Shown: positions 1 to 6,221 of the stretch, in pieces
How the letters are laid out: every line of letters starts with the position of its first letter
Position numbering within the stretch: the stretch's first letter is position 1
Made by a program: the position numbers and the translations under genes
The notes under the pieces: generated by a model
What the model was told of the DNA's origin: nothing
Seen by the model: the letters and a program-made list of their open reading frames with translations, nothing else
Database searches by the model: none
DNA from: Paratractidigestivibacter sp963591565
Lineage (GTDB): Bacteria; Actinomycetota; Coriobacteriia; Coriobacteriales; Atopobiaceae
Direction: 5' to 3'
Length of the DNA stretch: 8,772 nucleotides
Assembly (NCBI GenBank): GCA_963591565.1
Contig: CAVAUD010000090.1
Span: 1-8,772, forward strand

Positions 1-217
1 TGACGGTCTCGACGGAAGGATCGGACTCGACGCCCTCGAAGAGCTGGACCTCGAAACCGGCCTCCTTGAGGTCGGCCTCGACCTCCTGCAAGAAGCCGCC
101 GCGGCGCATGGAGCCGCCGCCCGAGACGATGATCGCCTTGGAGCCCTTGAGGTTCTTGACCTCGTGGCGGGCGCCCTCGCCGAAGTACAGGTCACGCGGG
201 TTGGTGAAACGTCCCAT
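1..217 (-). CDS. Iron-containing alcohol dehydrogenase, N-terminal part (cut by window edge)
   Basis: The visible 72 residues begin MGRFTNPRDLYFGEGA and continue with a Rossmann-like strand and turn (KAIIVSGGGSMRRGGF, about residues 25-40) and the segment VQLFEGVESDPSVETV at the edge. This is the typical start of the iron-dependent alcohol dehydrogenase family (butanol dehydrogenase-like, NAD(P)H-dependent, cytoplasmic). These enzymes reduce aldehydes to alcohols in fermentation and are usually about 380-390 residues, so most of the protein, including the metal-binding histidines, lies outside the window. The ATG at 217 is chosen because a strong GGAGGAGA ribosome site lies at 221-228 and the protein start matches the family. 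The gene diverges from the paralogue pair starting at 535 and has a structured upstream region. Family assignment is firm; the substrate cannot be told. Confidence 0.87.
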   Translation of the reverse strand, partial: MGRFTNPRDLYFGEGARHEVKNLKGSKAIIVSGGGSMRRGGFLQEVEADLKEAGFEVQLFEGVESDPSVETV

Positions 218-237
218 AACTCTCCTCCAATTCTATG

Positions 238-329
238 CCGGCACCCCCGTGCCGGAAACTAAAACAGCAGCCGACCTGCTGTTTATTGGTGATGAGAGGC
301 CCGGCCTTAGCCCCCTCAGGCGGCCGGGC
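238..329 (-). promoter_or_regulatory. Three consecutive perfect hairpins in the alcohol dehydrogenase leader
   Basis: Read on the minus strand, three perfect inverted repeats lie one after another between the possible promoter and the ribosome site. They are an 8-bp GC stem (322-329 with 299-306, 15-nt loop), a 9-bp stem AAACAGCAG/CTGCTGTTT (276-284 with 262-270, 5-nt loop) followed by TTTTAGTTT, and a 7-bp stem CCGGCAC/GTGCCGG (249-255 with 238-244, 4-nt loop). The last ends nine bases before the Shine-Dalgarno at 221-228. The middle stem with its T-rich tail resembles an attenuator, and the last could affect access to the ribosome site. The stems are directly visible; a regulatory function is inference. 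I do not recognise a known riboswitch class. Confidence 0.45.
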
Positions 330-346
330 TCATGTCCACACGCTTT

Positions 347-375
347 ACAGTATTGCCCTTTTGTTAACTGGTCCA
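347..375 (-). promoter_or_regulatory. Possible promoter of the alcohol dehydrogenase gene
   Basis: On the minus strand a weak -35-like TGGACC (370-375) is separated by exactly 17 bp from a -10-like TACTGT (347-352), which would place transcription start near 340 and give a leader of about 120 nt. Both hexamers are only partial matches to consensus. The octamer GTGTGGAC occurs twice, at 371-378 overlapping the -35 and at 334-341 overlapping the expected start, which fits a pair of operator sites. This is a tentative call. Confidence 0.3.
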
Positions 376-534
376 CACCACTTTCTCTCACGGAAAAAAT
401 GGGACCGCTTGCGGAATAGTCACCATGTAGAAACTGCGGCGAGAAACCCGACAAATGGCGAGATAGGCGGGCGAGCTGCGCACGGGACCTGCGCGTTGGG
501 TACCATGGGAGATACGGAGAAAGGACTAATACCA

Positions 535-1575
535 GTGGCACACAACGCACGCAAAGAGGATTACCAGCGCCTGGGCCTGGCGTTCTCGCGCTCGCTCGAG
601 CAGATGGATCCGCTCGGCGCCGCCAAGGCCTTCGCGAGCTTTGGCCAGCGTTACGCGCAAGACCGCGACAACCTGCCGCAAACCGACGCCGATCGCGCCT
701 TCTACCTGGTCGCCTGCGCCACCGAGGTCATCGACTACCAGCTCCCCTTCGCGCAGGAGAGCGCGGGCGCCGAGCTGATCGAGCGCGGCCACCAGCTGCT
801 GGGCGAGGCCCTCTCGCTTGACCCCAACTGCTTCGACGCCATGCGCATGGAGTCCTCGGCCCGCTCGACCTCGATCAGCGACCGCTTCGCTTTTCTCGCC
901 GAGAAGCTCGACGAGGTGCAGCGGGTGTGCGAGGAGGCCCGCGACGCCGCGGCAGACGCCCACGACGCCGACCGCAGCGCCCTGGCCGCCGACATCGCCA
1001 TGCGCCCGTATCGCCGCTGGCTTGCCTGCATGGCCGAGGAGGCCCTCATCATCGGGCGCAACCATCAGGCCCTTGAGCTGGGAGAACGCCTGCTGGCCTG
1101 CGACCCGTACGACTCGTGCGACGTGCGCTTCACGATGGCCTTGGCCTACGCGAAGCTCGAGGACGAGGCCGGGCTGGACGCGCTGGCCGCCCGCTACCCC
1201 GCGATCTGCCCCAAGCGCGGCGTGACCGACGCCTGGATGAGCCTGGCGAGAATCGCGCTGGCCCACAAGCGCCACGACATGGACGGCGCGCGCCGCCTGG
1301 TCGCCGACCTCTTGCAGAACTACCCCGACGGGGCGCGGATGCTCATCCGCCAGGGCGACATCCCCGACGGCGAGTTCAGCCGCCTGTACGTCGCGCCGTA
1401 CAGCGAGGACGAGATTATCCTGGCCGTGTCCGAGAGCATCGTGCTGCTGCAGGACGGAGACGACCGCAACGGCCGCGGCGTTTTGGGCACGTGGCTTGCC
1501 CAGACCGTCGCCGAGCTGGCGCCCAAGGCCGCGGCCGCCGAGGCCGCCTGGCAAGCACAAGAGGAGGCCCGCTAG
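535..1575 (+). CDS. Helical-repeat (TPR-like) protein of unknown function, first of a paralogous pair
   Basis: This is a 346-residue soluble protein, acidic and alanine-rich, without signal peptide or membrane segment. It looks like stacked helix pairs of the tetratricopeptide type: segments such as LLGEALSLDPNCFDAMRM (about 88-105) and ALELGERLLACDPYDSCDVR (about 169-188) have the usual helix, then DP, then helix pattern. I do not recognise a named family; such proteins normally bind other proteins. The GTG at 535 is preferred because GGAGAAAGGA (516-525) lies nine bases upstream. An in-frame ATG at 505 would add ten residues but has no good ribosome site. The stop codon overlaps the start of the next gene, which shares a homologous core (residues 143-212 here). 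No clear promoter was seen between 380 and 535. Confidence 0.8.
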   Translation: MAHNARKEDYQRLGLAFSRSLEQMDPLGAAKAFASFGQRYAQDRDNLPQTDADRAFYLVACATEVIDYQLPFAQESAGAELIERGHQLLGEALSLDPNCFDAMRMESSARSTSISDRFAFLAEKLDEVQRVCEEARDAAADAHDADRSALAADIAMRPYRRWLACMAEEALIIGRNHQALELGERLLACDPYDSCDVRFTMALAYAKLEDEAGLDALAARYPAICPKRGVTDAWMSLARIALAHKRHDMDGARRLVADLLQNYPDGARMLIRQGDIPDGEFSRLYVAPYSEDEIILAVSESIVLLQDGDDRNGRGVLGTWLAQTVAELAPKAAAAEAAWQAQEEAR

Positions 1576-2546
1576 TGGACGCGCGCGAGGAGCTTATCGG
1601 CCGGATCTGCAACCGGCGCCGCGCCGAGATCGGCGATCTTTCGGCCGAGGCCTTCGAGGAGCTGCGGCTGGCCGTGGCCGGCGACCCCAAGCAGTTTGTC
1701 GACACGCCCGAGGAGGCCGCCTACCTGGCCTTGGGCACCGCGCTGGGCACCTACGAGGCGTCGCGCCACGACGACGACCTGCTTGACGACGAGGAATACA
1801 TGAAGCGGCGCACGGCCCGCCTGGCCAAGCTGGCCCAGGCCGCCGGGGCGGCGGCCGAGACGTGCCCTACCTGCACGGACGCCCTGCTCATCGCCGCGAT
1901 CGCCGAGGACAAGAACCCCGACGAGCTGCTGGACGCCCTGCTGGGGATCGAGCGCGAGCTCTACCCGGCGGGCGTGCCGCAGGAGGCCTTTGGCCTGGAC
2001 GACGCGGCCGGAATCGCCGCGCGGCCGTGGCTGCGCCTGAAGGCGGCCATCGCGCGCACCTGCCTTGCCGGAGCGCGCAGCAAGATGGCGATCGCCGCTG
2101 CCGAGGAGGTCTTCGGGGTCGACCCGGCCGACGCGCCGGGCGCTCGCTACACGGCGGCCATCGCGTACGCGCGGCTCGAGGACGCTGCGGGCTTCGACGC
2201 CCTGGACGCCCGCTTTGGGTACCGCGGCAACACGTGGTCGAACCTGGCCCGCGTCATCCTGCAGTACAAGCTGGGCCGCATGAGCGCGGCGAGACGTGCC
2301 CTGCGCGGCTTCGACGACTTGAGCGAGGCCGGAGCATATGCGCTGCTCAGGCCCTGTTTTGTTGAGCTGTACCTGCCGGATAGGCCGCAGGCGGCGGCAG
2401 GCTCTCTCGAGGAGGCCCTGATGGCCGTCCACGAGGCGGACCCCACCATCGTCGACGTCCCCGACTTCATCCGCTGGGCCGAGAGCCAGGAGTGGCTCCT
2501 CGCCCACGCCCAGGCCTACGCCGAAAAACGCGATTTGGAGTGGTAG
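1575..2546 (+). CDS. Helical-repeat (TPR-like) protein of unknown function, second of the pair
   Basis: This is a 323-residue soluble, helix-rich protein starting at a GTG that overlaps the upstream stop codon (TAGTG). Its ribosome site GAGGAGG (1561-1567) lies inside the end of the preceding gene, so the two are probably translationally coupled. Residues 136-205 align without gaps to residues 143-212 of its neighbour at 30 of 70 positions by my hand alignment, including AYARLEDAAGFDAL here against AYAKLEDEAGLDAL there. The similarity continues into a following helix with W, LAR and ARR. The N-terminal quarter (DLSAEAFEELRLAV and a run of Asp/Glu near 66-74) is not obviously shared. It contains a CPTC pair (97-100), which alone is not evidence of metal binding. 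Function unknown; the overlap suggests that the two products are needed in similar amounts, perhaps as partners. Confidence 0.8.
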   Translation: MDAREELIGRICNRRRAEIGDLSAEAFEELRLAVAGDPKQFVDTPEEAAYLALGTALGTYEASRHDDDLLDDEEYMKRRTARLAKLAQAAGAAAETCPTCTDALLIAAIAEDKNPDELLDALLGIERELYPAGVPQEAFGLDDAAGIAARPWLRLKAAIARTCLAGARSKMAIAAAEEVFGVDPADAPGARYTAAIAYARLEDAAGFDALDARFGYRGNTWSNLARVILQYKLGRMSAARRALRGFDDLSEAGAYALLRPCFVELYLPDRPQAAAGSLEEALMAVHEADPTIVDVPDFIRWAESQEWLLAHAQAYAEKRDLEW

Positions 2547-2591
2547 CGGGGACGGTTTGACCCCTGCGGCGGCCTTTCTCCGCACCTATTT

Positions 2592-2718
2592 TCGAAAAGC
2601 GGACGCAAGATGTCAGAAGCCCAAGTAGCTGCCCGTTCCCAACAACTCTCAACAGGGGTTTTCTTGGTTTGAAAAGGCCGGCTACTCGGCAAACCTCAAG
2701 CTTGCGTCCGCTTTTCGA
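2592..2718. repeat. 127-bp element with perfect 18-bp terminal inverted repeats
   Basis: The arms TCGAAAAGCGGACGCAAG (2592-2609) and its exact reverse complement (2701-2718) enclose 91 bp without a plausible gene. Inside them a second stem pairs 2621-2631 with 2679-2689 (one mismatch, one wobble), and a small hairpin pairs 2659-2663 with 2671-2675, so the whole could fold as a long closed stem with internal branches. The interior is less GC-rich than the surrounding genes. It lies 45 bp after the stop of the second helical-repeat gene and 9 bp before the assembly gap. Such elements are often dispersed repeats (MITE or palindromic unit) or structured RNAs. No convincing target-site duplication was found. 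The repeat structure is certain; its class is not. Confidence 0.7.
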
Positions 2719-2727
2719 CATTACCTT

Positions 2728-2757
2728 NNNNNNNNNNNNNNNNNNNNNNNNNNNNNN
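2728..2757. other. Assembly gap (30 N)
   Basis: Thirty undetermined bases separate the 127-bp inverted-repeat element from the terminator of the tRNA pair. The true length of missing sequence is unknown, and the order of the two flanks rests on scaffolding. The terminal-repeat element next to the gap may be what broke the assembly. Confidence 0.98.
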
Positions 2758-2784
2758 AGCCCGGAGGCGCGAGGTCTCCGGGCT
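2758..2784 (-). terminator. Terminator stem downstream of tRNA-Glu
   Basis: A perfect 9-bp GC-rich stem AGCCCGGAG/CTCCGGGCT (arms 2776-2784 and 2758-2766) with a 9-nt loop lies ten bases beyond the CCA end of tRNA-Glu on the minus strand. The T-tract expected after the stem would fall into the undetermined bases, so it cannot be checked. Position and stem strength fit an intrinsic terminator for the tRNA transcript. Confidence 0.65.
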
Positions 2785-2794
2785 TCAACTTCGA

Positions 2795-2871
2795 TGGTGC
2801 CCCCAGCGGGATTCGAACCCGCGGTATCCACCTTGAAAGGGTGGCGTCCTAGGCCGCTAGACGATGGGGAC
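2795..2871 (-). tRNA. tRNA-Glu (anticodon UUC)
   Basis: The minus strand gives a complete 77-nt cloverleaf: acceptor GTCCCCA paired with TGGGGGC, D arm GTCT/GGAC, anticodon stem CCACC/GGTGG with loop CTTTCAA (anticodon UUC, glutamate GAA/GAG), T arm GCGGG-TTCGAAT-CCCGC, discriminator A and an encoded CCA at 2795-2797. It lies downstream of tRNA-Leu in the same direction and has its own extended -10 motif just upstream. Confidence 0.97.
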
Positions 2872-2881
2872 GCAAGCGCTC

Positions 2882-2890
2882 AGTATACCA
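2882..2890 (-). promoter_or_regulatory. Extended -10 promoter of tRNA-Glu
   Basis: TGGTATACT on the minus strand matches the TGnTATAAT extended -10 pattern. It sits 11 bp before the first base of the mature tRNA, so transcription would start only a few bases upstream of it. No -35 hexamer is recognisable in the very GC-rich stretch behind it. That stretch holds a near-perfect GC palindrome (2896-2912), which lies between the two tRNAs and might also act in transcript processing. Confidence 0.45.
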
Positions 2891-2925
2891 GAACCCGCGG
2901 CGGGCCGCCGCGCGGGCGGTTCGCG

Positions 2926-3010
2926 TGGTAGGGGCGGTGGGACTCGAACCCACAAGCCTTGCGGCGAGAGATTTTAAGTCTCCTGCGTCTGCCAATTCCG
3001 CCACGCCCCC
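2926..3010 (-). tRNA. tRNA-Leu (anticodon UAA)
   Basis: The minus strand gives an 85-nt class II tRNA: acceptor GGGGGCG with CGCCCCT, a D arm region beginning GCGGAATTGGCAGACGC as usual for leucine tRNAs, anticodon stem GGAGA/TCTCT with loop CTTAAAA (anticodon UAA, reading UUA/UUG), a 13-nt variable arm (CGCCGCAAGGCTT), T arm GTGGG-TTCGAGT-CCCAC, discriminator A and encoded CCA at 2926-2928. The first base pair is a G-U wobble (G1 at 3010, U72 at 2930). The gene starts 22 bp after the stop of the Ppx/GppA gene, so read-through from that gene is possible. Confidence 0.96.
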
Positions 3011-3032
3011 ATAAGCGCCCCGCTAGTTTAGC

Positions 3033-4055
3033 CTATTCGGCCGCCTGCCCGCCACCGGGCGCAAGGGTTTTCATAATTGGCTTCCACACCACGGCCGAGG
3101 GCGCGCCCTCCAGCGTGGCCGCGGCGACCAGCGACAGGCCAAAGAGCAGGTCGCTCTCGCTCACGACGAGCTCGTCGAAGCCGGTCTGGCGCATGAGCTC
3201 GCCCACCGCCGAGGCCCCGCCCAGGATGACCGGCGCTCGCTTGGCCTGGATACCCGGCAGCTTCGCGCGCTCCTCGACGGTCAGCGCGGCGAGACGGGCC
3301 TCCAGCTCCTCGACCTTTTGGCGAGACAAGCGCGCGAGGTGCACGCGCGACGGGTCGTAAGGATCCAAGGCCAGGTCAAGGGCCACAAGGGTCGTCACGG
3401 TTCCGCCGGTGACGACGAGGGTCCGCGGGGCCTTCTCGCCGTCGCCCGCCGCAAGGCCGCCCCTCTCGACCGCCGGGGCAAAGAACTCGGCGGCGTAGGC
3501 GTGGGCCGCGGCCAGGTCCTTCTCGCCGGCAGTTGCGGCAGCCGAGAAGAACTTCTCGGTCAAACGGCGGCAACCAACGTCGACGGACTCAACGAAGTCC
3601 AGGTCAAGGACGCGGCCGGTAAGCGATCCGCAGGCCAGCTCGGTGGAGCCGCCGCCGTTGTCAGCCACAAGGATGCGCTGGTCGGCGAAGTCCTGGGCCA
3701 CGCCCAAAAAGGTGAGGGCGCCCTCGATCTGGCCGGGGATCACCATGGGCTCGAGGCCCAGCGACGCCAGGGCGCAACCCAGCTCGCCGGCGTTCTTCGC
3801 GTCGCGCGCGGCGCTTGTCAGCGTGCAGCAAATCCCCTGGACACCGGCCTCGCGGGCAGCCTCGACGTAGCCTCGGCAGGCGATAAACACGCGCTCCATG
3901 GCCTCCTGCTTAAGAACGCGCGTGGCGTCCACGCCCTCGCCCAGGTTGCAGATGGTCGACTGCTTGCCCAGGCGCACGACGCGCCCGGCCTCCACATCGG
4001 CGATGGCCAGGCGGGCGGTCACGGTCCCGATGTCAATGCAAGCTACCCTCGTCAC
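3033..4055 (-). CDS. ppx: Ppx/GppA-family exopolyphosphatase / pppGpp phosphatase
   Basis: This 340-residue cytoplasmic protein carries the actin-like ASKHA motifs of the family: DIGTVTARL (8-16, first phosphate loop), TSAARDAKN (80-88), the catalytic-Glu segment GQIEGALTFLG (108-118), DNGGGSTEL (132-140, second phosphate loop), VTGGTVTTL (215-223) and GGASAVGEL (279-287). It is the short form without the C-terminal HD and helical domains of the about 510-residue E. coli PPX. Members hydrolyse terminal phosphate from polyphosphate or convert pppGpp to ppGpp; sequence alone does not decide which. The GTG start at 4055 has AGGAGGT at 4061-4067, five bases away. It follows the DivIC-like gene by 48 bp and is probably in the same transcript. 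The usual Arg after the catalytic Glu (EAR) is changed here to EGA. Confidence 0.9.
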   Translation of the reverse strand: MTRVACIDIGTVTARLAIADVEAGRVVRLGKQSTICNLGEGVDATRVLKQEAMERVFIACRGYVEAAREAGVQGICCTLTSAARDAKNAGELGCALASLGLEPMVIPGQIEGALTFLGVAQDFADQRILVADNGGGSTELACGSLTGRVLDLDFVESVDVGCRRLTEKFFSAAATAGEKDLAAAHAYAAEFFAPAVERGGLAAGDGEKAPRTLVVTGGTVTTLVALDLALDPYDPSRVHLARLSRQKVEELEARLAALTVEERAKLPGIQAKRAPVILGGASAVGELMRQTGFDELVVSESDLLFGLSLVAAATLEGAPSAVVWKPIMKTLAPGGGQAAE

Positions 4056-4103
4056 GGCAAACCTCCTATGCCCGGCCGCGCGGCCGTTCCCAAAACAGGC
4101 CGT

Positions 4104-5051
4104 TTAACTGGCCGTATATCCAAAAATAACGTCGCCCCACTGAATGTACCAGGGCTTTTCCTCCTGCGTCTGGTCGGTCGCGGAGTCGTCGGGCAGGCCC
4201 TCGACGTTGACGGCCGTCTCTCCGGGAGAGACGTAGCCCTTCTTGCGGGCCTCGTCCTCGATGCCCTCCTTGGTCTGGAGGCGCTCGAGGTCGCTTTGCA
4301 GGTTCTCGTTGCTCTGACTGAGGCTGTCGTAAGTAACCTGCAGGTCAGAGCCGGTGCGCCAAGCCACGTAGTAGGTCTTTGCCGGCGGGTAGACCGCCAG
4401 GACAACGGCCGCGATCGCAACCAGGACGATCACGATGACAAGGTGGCGACGGCAGAAATCCTTGACGGAATTGGCGGCCCCGGTGAAGTCGAAGGTCTTC
4501 TCCTCTGCCGCGGCATGGCGGCGAGACGAGCCCGTGGCCTGGGCCTCATTGCCCTCGGCCGTGGGGTCGGCATGCGAGGAGGACAAGTCGCCGCGGCCGC
4601 CGGCGGTCGCGAAGCGCAGGGCGCGCTCGTCGGCCTTGGAGCGGTGGGAGGGGTGGGGGCGGGCCGCGGCCTCGGCGGCAGGGGTGGCGTTGGCGGTCCC
4701 GGCGCCAGCAGCCCCGGCGGTCCCGGCCCCCCTGGTCGCAACCACGGGAACCGCAATCACGCCCGTCTCGCCGGCGCCGGACTCGCCGTCGTCTGCCGCG
4801 CCCCTCTTCTTCCAGAACTTGAACCCGCGCGAGGCCTTCTCGGCTGCCTTCTGGGCCTTCTCTGCCTCGGCCCTCTTCTCGTGCGCGGCCTTTCGCGCAG
4901 CTACACGGGCCGCGCCGCGCTCGCTCGTGTGGGTCTCGGTCTCTTCTTGGCCACGCACGCTCGCGTCGGCGTCGGGCGCGGCCGCGCGCCCCTTGACGTC
5001 GGTTCTTTTGGTTGGGCGCAGGGCCCGAGCGTTTTGTGAGGTATCTGCCAT
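4104..5051 (-). CDS. Septum formation initiator, DivIC/FtsB family, with long N-terminal extension
   Basis: From the ATG at 5051 the protein has 315 residues. About 200 hydrophilic residues (Lys/Glu/Ala-rich helix around 48-75, then Ala/Gly/Thr-rich low complexity) precede one membrane helix (about 204-221, HLVIVIVLVAIAAVVLAVYP). An external coiled coil follows (about 235-262, LQVTYDSLSQSNENLQSDLE), then the family hallmark GIEDEARKKGYVSPGET. DivIC/FtsB proteins hold the divisome together with FtsL/DivIB; most are only about 100-130 residues, so the cytoplasmic part here is unusual. A GTG at 5096 would add 15 residues, but these use AT-rich codons (AGA, ACA, AAC) atypical for the genome and neither start has a clear Shine-Dalgarno, so 5051 is a moderate preference. 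It lies between mazG and ppx with its own promoter. Confidence 0.85.
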   Translation of the reverse strand: MADTSQNARALRPTKRTDVKGRAAAPDADASVRGQEETETHTSERGAARVAARKAAHEKRAEAEKAQKAAEKASRGFKFWKKRGAADDGESGAGETGVIAVPVVATRGAGTAGAAGAGTANATPAAEAAARPHPSHRSKADERALRFATAGGRGDLSSSHADPTAEGNEAQATGSSRRHAAAEEKTFDFTGAANSVKDFCRRHLVIVIVLVAIAAVVLAVYPPAKTYYVAWRTGSDLQVTYDSLSQSNENLQSDLERLQTKEGIEDEARKKGYVSPGETAVNVEGLPDDSATDQTQEEKPWYIQWGDVIFGYTAS

Positions 5052-5141
5052 CGCGCTTGTTTCGTTTCTAGTTTGAGTGCGCCGGTACCGAGCCACGCCC
5101 GCGCCGGAAGTCCCGGCCCGGCCGCTCGCTCGGCCAACCTA

Positions 5142-5150
5142 TTTATAGCA
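5142..5150 (-). promoter_or_regulatory. Extended -10 promoter of the DivIC-like gene
   Basis: TGCTATAAA on the minus strand (TATAAA at 5142-5147, TG at 5149-5150) is a good extended -10 in the 129-bp gap after the mazG stop, in otherwise very GC-rich DNA. No -35 match is visible at the usual distance. It would start transcription near 5135 and give an 84-nt leader to the ATG at 5051, or 39 nt to the alternative GTG at 5096. Confidence 0.5.
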
Positions 5151-5180
5151 GATGGGGCGGTGCCGGGGCGGGGCCTCGGC

Positions 5181-6152
5181 CTACCCCTGCGATTTCTCCG
5201 CAGCCTTCGCACGGCCCCAAAGCTCGTTTTGCTCGGCGCAGGAAAGGTCCGCGACGTTTTTGCCCTGCTCGCGAGCGGCGTTCTCGACAAAGGCCCAGCG
5301 CGCACGGAACTTGCGGTTTGCCGCGGCCAGCGCCTCCTCGGCGTCGATACCCTGCCAGCGCGCGACGTTTACCAGGGCAAACAGCAGGTCGCCAAACTCA
5401 AGGGCGGCCTCGGGCGAGCCGGGCTCCTCGCGCTCGAGCTCCGCACGCTCCTCGGCGACCTTGGCCCACACGTCTTCCAGGCTCTCCCATTCAAAACCCG
5501 CCTTGGCCGCGCGCTTCGAGATCTTCTCGGCCTGCATAAGGGCAGGTAGACCCTGAGGAATGGAGTCGAGAAGACCCGGCTCGCCATGATCGAACTCGCC
5601 GCGGGCCTCGCGCTCCAGGCGCTTGACGTCGTCCCAGATGTCGAGGACCTCGGCGGCGTCGGGGTCGGCACCCGGGTCCACCGGGCCCGCGTCGGCCGCC
5701 GCCGCGCCCGTCTCCCCTTCCGCCCGCCGTGCCAGTTCGCCAAAGACGTGCGGGTGGCGCCGGACGAGCTTCTCGTTAAGCCCGTGGGCCACGTCGTCGA
5801 TGTCGAACTCGCCCGCGTCCGCCGCGATCTGGGAGTGGAGAAGGACCTGCTCAAGCACGTCGCCCATCTCCTCGCAGGTGTGGGCCGCGTCGTCGGCCTC
5901 GATCGCGTCGACGGCCTCGTAGGCCTCCTCGACCATGTTCTTGGTGATGGAGCGGTGGGTCTGCTCGCGGTCCCACGGGCAGCCGTCGGCCTGGCGAAGG
6001 CGCCAGATCGTGCGGATCAGCCGGTCCATCTCGGGGTGGGTGCCCGGTGCCGCCGCCCGCGAGCTGTTCTCGCCATCTACCAGGTCGGACAGCGCTCGTC
6101 CGTCCTCAAGCCGACACTCCGGCGCATTGAACTTTCCCGCCTCGAACCTCAT
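5181..6152 (-). CDS. mazG: Nucleoside triphosphate pyrophosphohydrolase MazG, two-domain
   Basis: This 323-residue cytoplasmic enzyme hydrolyses NTPs/dNTPs to the monophosphate and pyrophosphate; in the family it clears non-canonical nucleotides and can lower (p)ppGpp. Domain 1 (about 40-140) has GCPWDREQTH (57-66), the Mg-binding EEAYE (75-79) and EEMGD (94-98), and RRHPHVFG (131-138). Domain 2 (about 195-290) has LPALMQAEKISKRAAKAGFEW (202-222), EERAE (234-238), EFGD (252-255) and KFRARW (281-286). Both sets of metal ligands are intact. An acidic, Ala/Pro-rich linker (about 145-170) is longer than usual. The ATG at 6152 has AAGGAG six bases upstream; in-frame ATGs further up lack a site and would run into the divergent yitT. 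The gene heads the minus-strand block mazG-divIC-ppx. Confidence 0.93.
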   Translation of the reverse strand: MRFEAGKFNAPECRLEDGRALSDLVDGENSSRAAAPGTHPEMDRLIRTIWRLRQADGCPWDREQTHRSITKNMVEEAYEAVDAIEADDAAHTCEEMGDVLEQVLLHSQIAADAGEFDIDDVAHGLNEKLVRRHPHVFGELARRAEGETGAAAADAGPVDPGADPDAAEVLDIWDDVKRLEREARGEFDHGEPGLLDSIPQGLPALMQAEKISKRAAKAGFEWESLEDVWAKVAEERAELEREEPGSPEAALEFGDLLFALVNVARWQGIDAEEALAAANRKFRARWAFVENAAREQGKNVADLSCAEQNELWGRAKAAEKSQG

Positions 6153-6183
6153 TGGCACTCCTTTATCACGCATTGACCAAGAA

Positions 6184-6189
6184 AGTATA
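6184..6189 (-). promoter_or_regulatory. -10 element of mazG
   Basis: TATACT on the minus strand within TTTTATACTTTC gives a start near 6177 and a leader of about 25 nt before the ATG at 6152. The region 17 bp upstream (6207-6212) is GC-rich without a -35 consensus. It is one half of a divergent pair with the identical hexamer at 6222-6227. Confidence 0.4.
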
Positions 6190-6221
6190 AAACCTCGCGC
6201 GGCGCGGGCGGACGCAGGCCC

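Noticed and set aside
361..370. Rex/redox-repressor half site TTGTTAAC near the alcohol dehydrogenase promoter
   Set aside because: Only one half is present; the inverted second half expected for such an operator is missing.
526..1560. Long open frame on the minus strand opposite the first helical-repeat gene (also 1572-2585 minus and 3318-5039 plus)
   Set aside because: These frames mirror the codon bias of the real genes in GC-rich DNA, give low-complexity Ala/Gly/Arg/Val-rich proteins without family motifs, and lack coherent ribosome sites.
2547..2570. Weak hairpin just after the second helical-repeat gene as its terminator
   Set aside because: Only a 4-bp GGGG/CCCC core with a bulge and no T-tract; the 127-bp element downstream is a better candidate for a transcript end.
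2584..2726. Target-site duplication (ACCT on both sides) around the 127-bp element
   Set aside because: Four bases at unequal distances from the arms are expected by chance.
4073..4086. 14-bp palindrome CGGCCGCGCGGCCG between the DivIC-like gene and ppx
   Set aside because: In DNA of this composition short GC palindromes are frequent; there is no T-tract and no sign that it ends or controls transcription.
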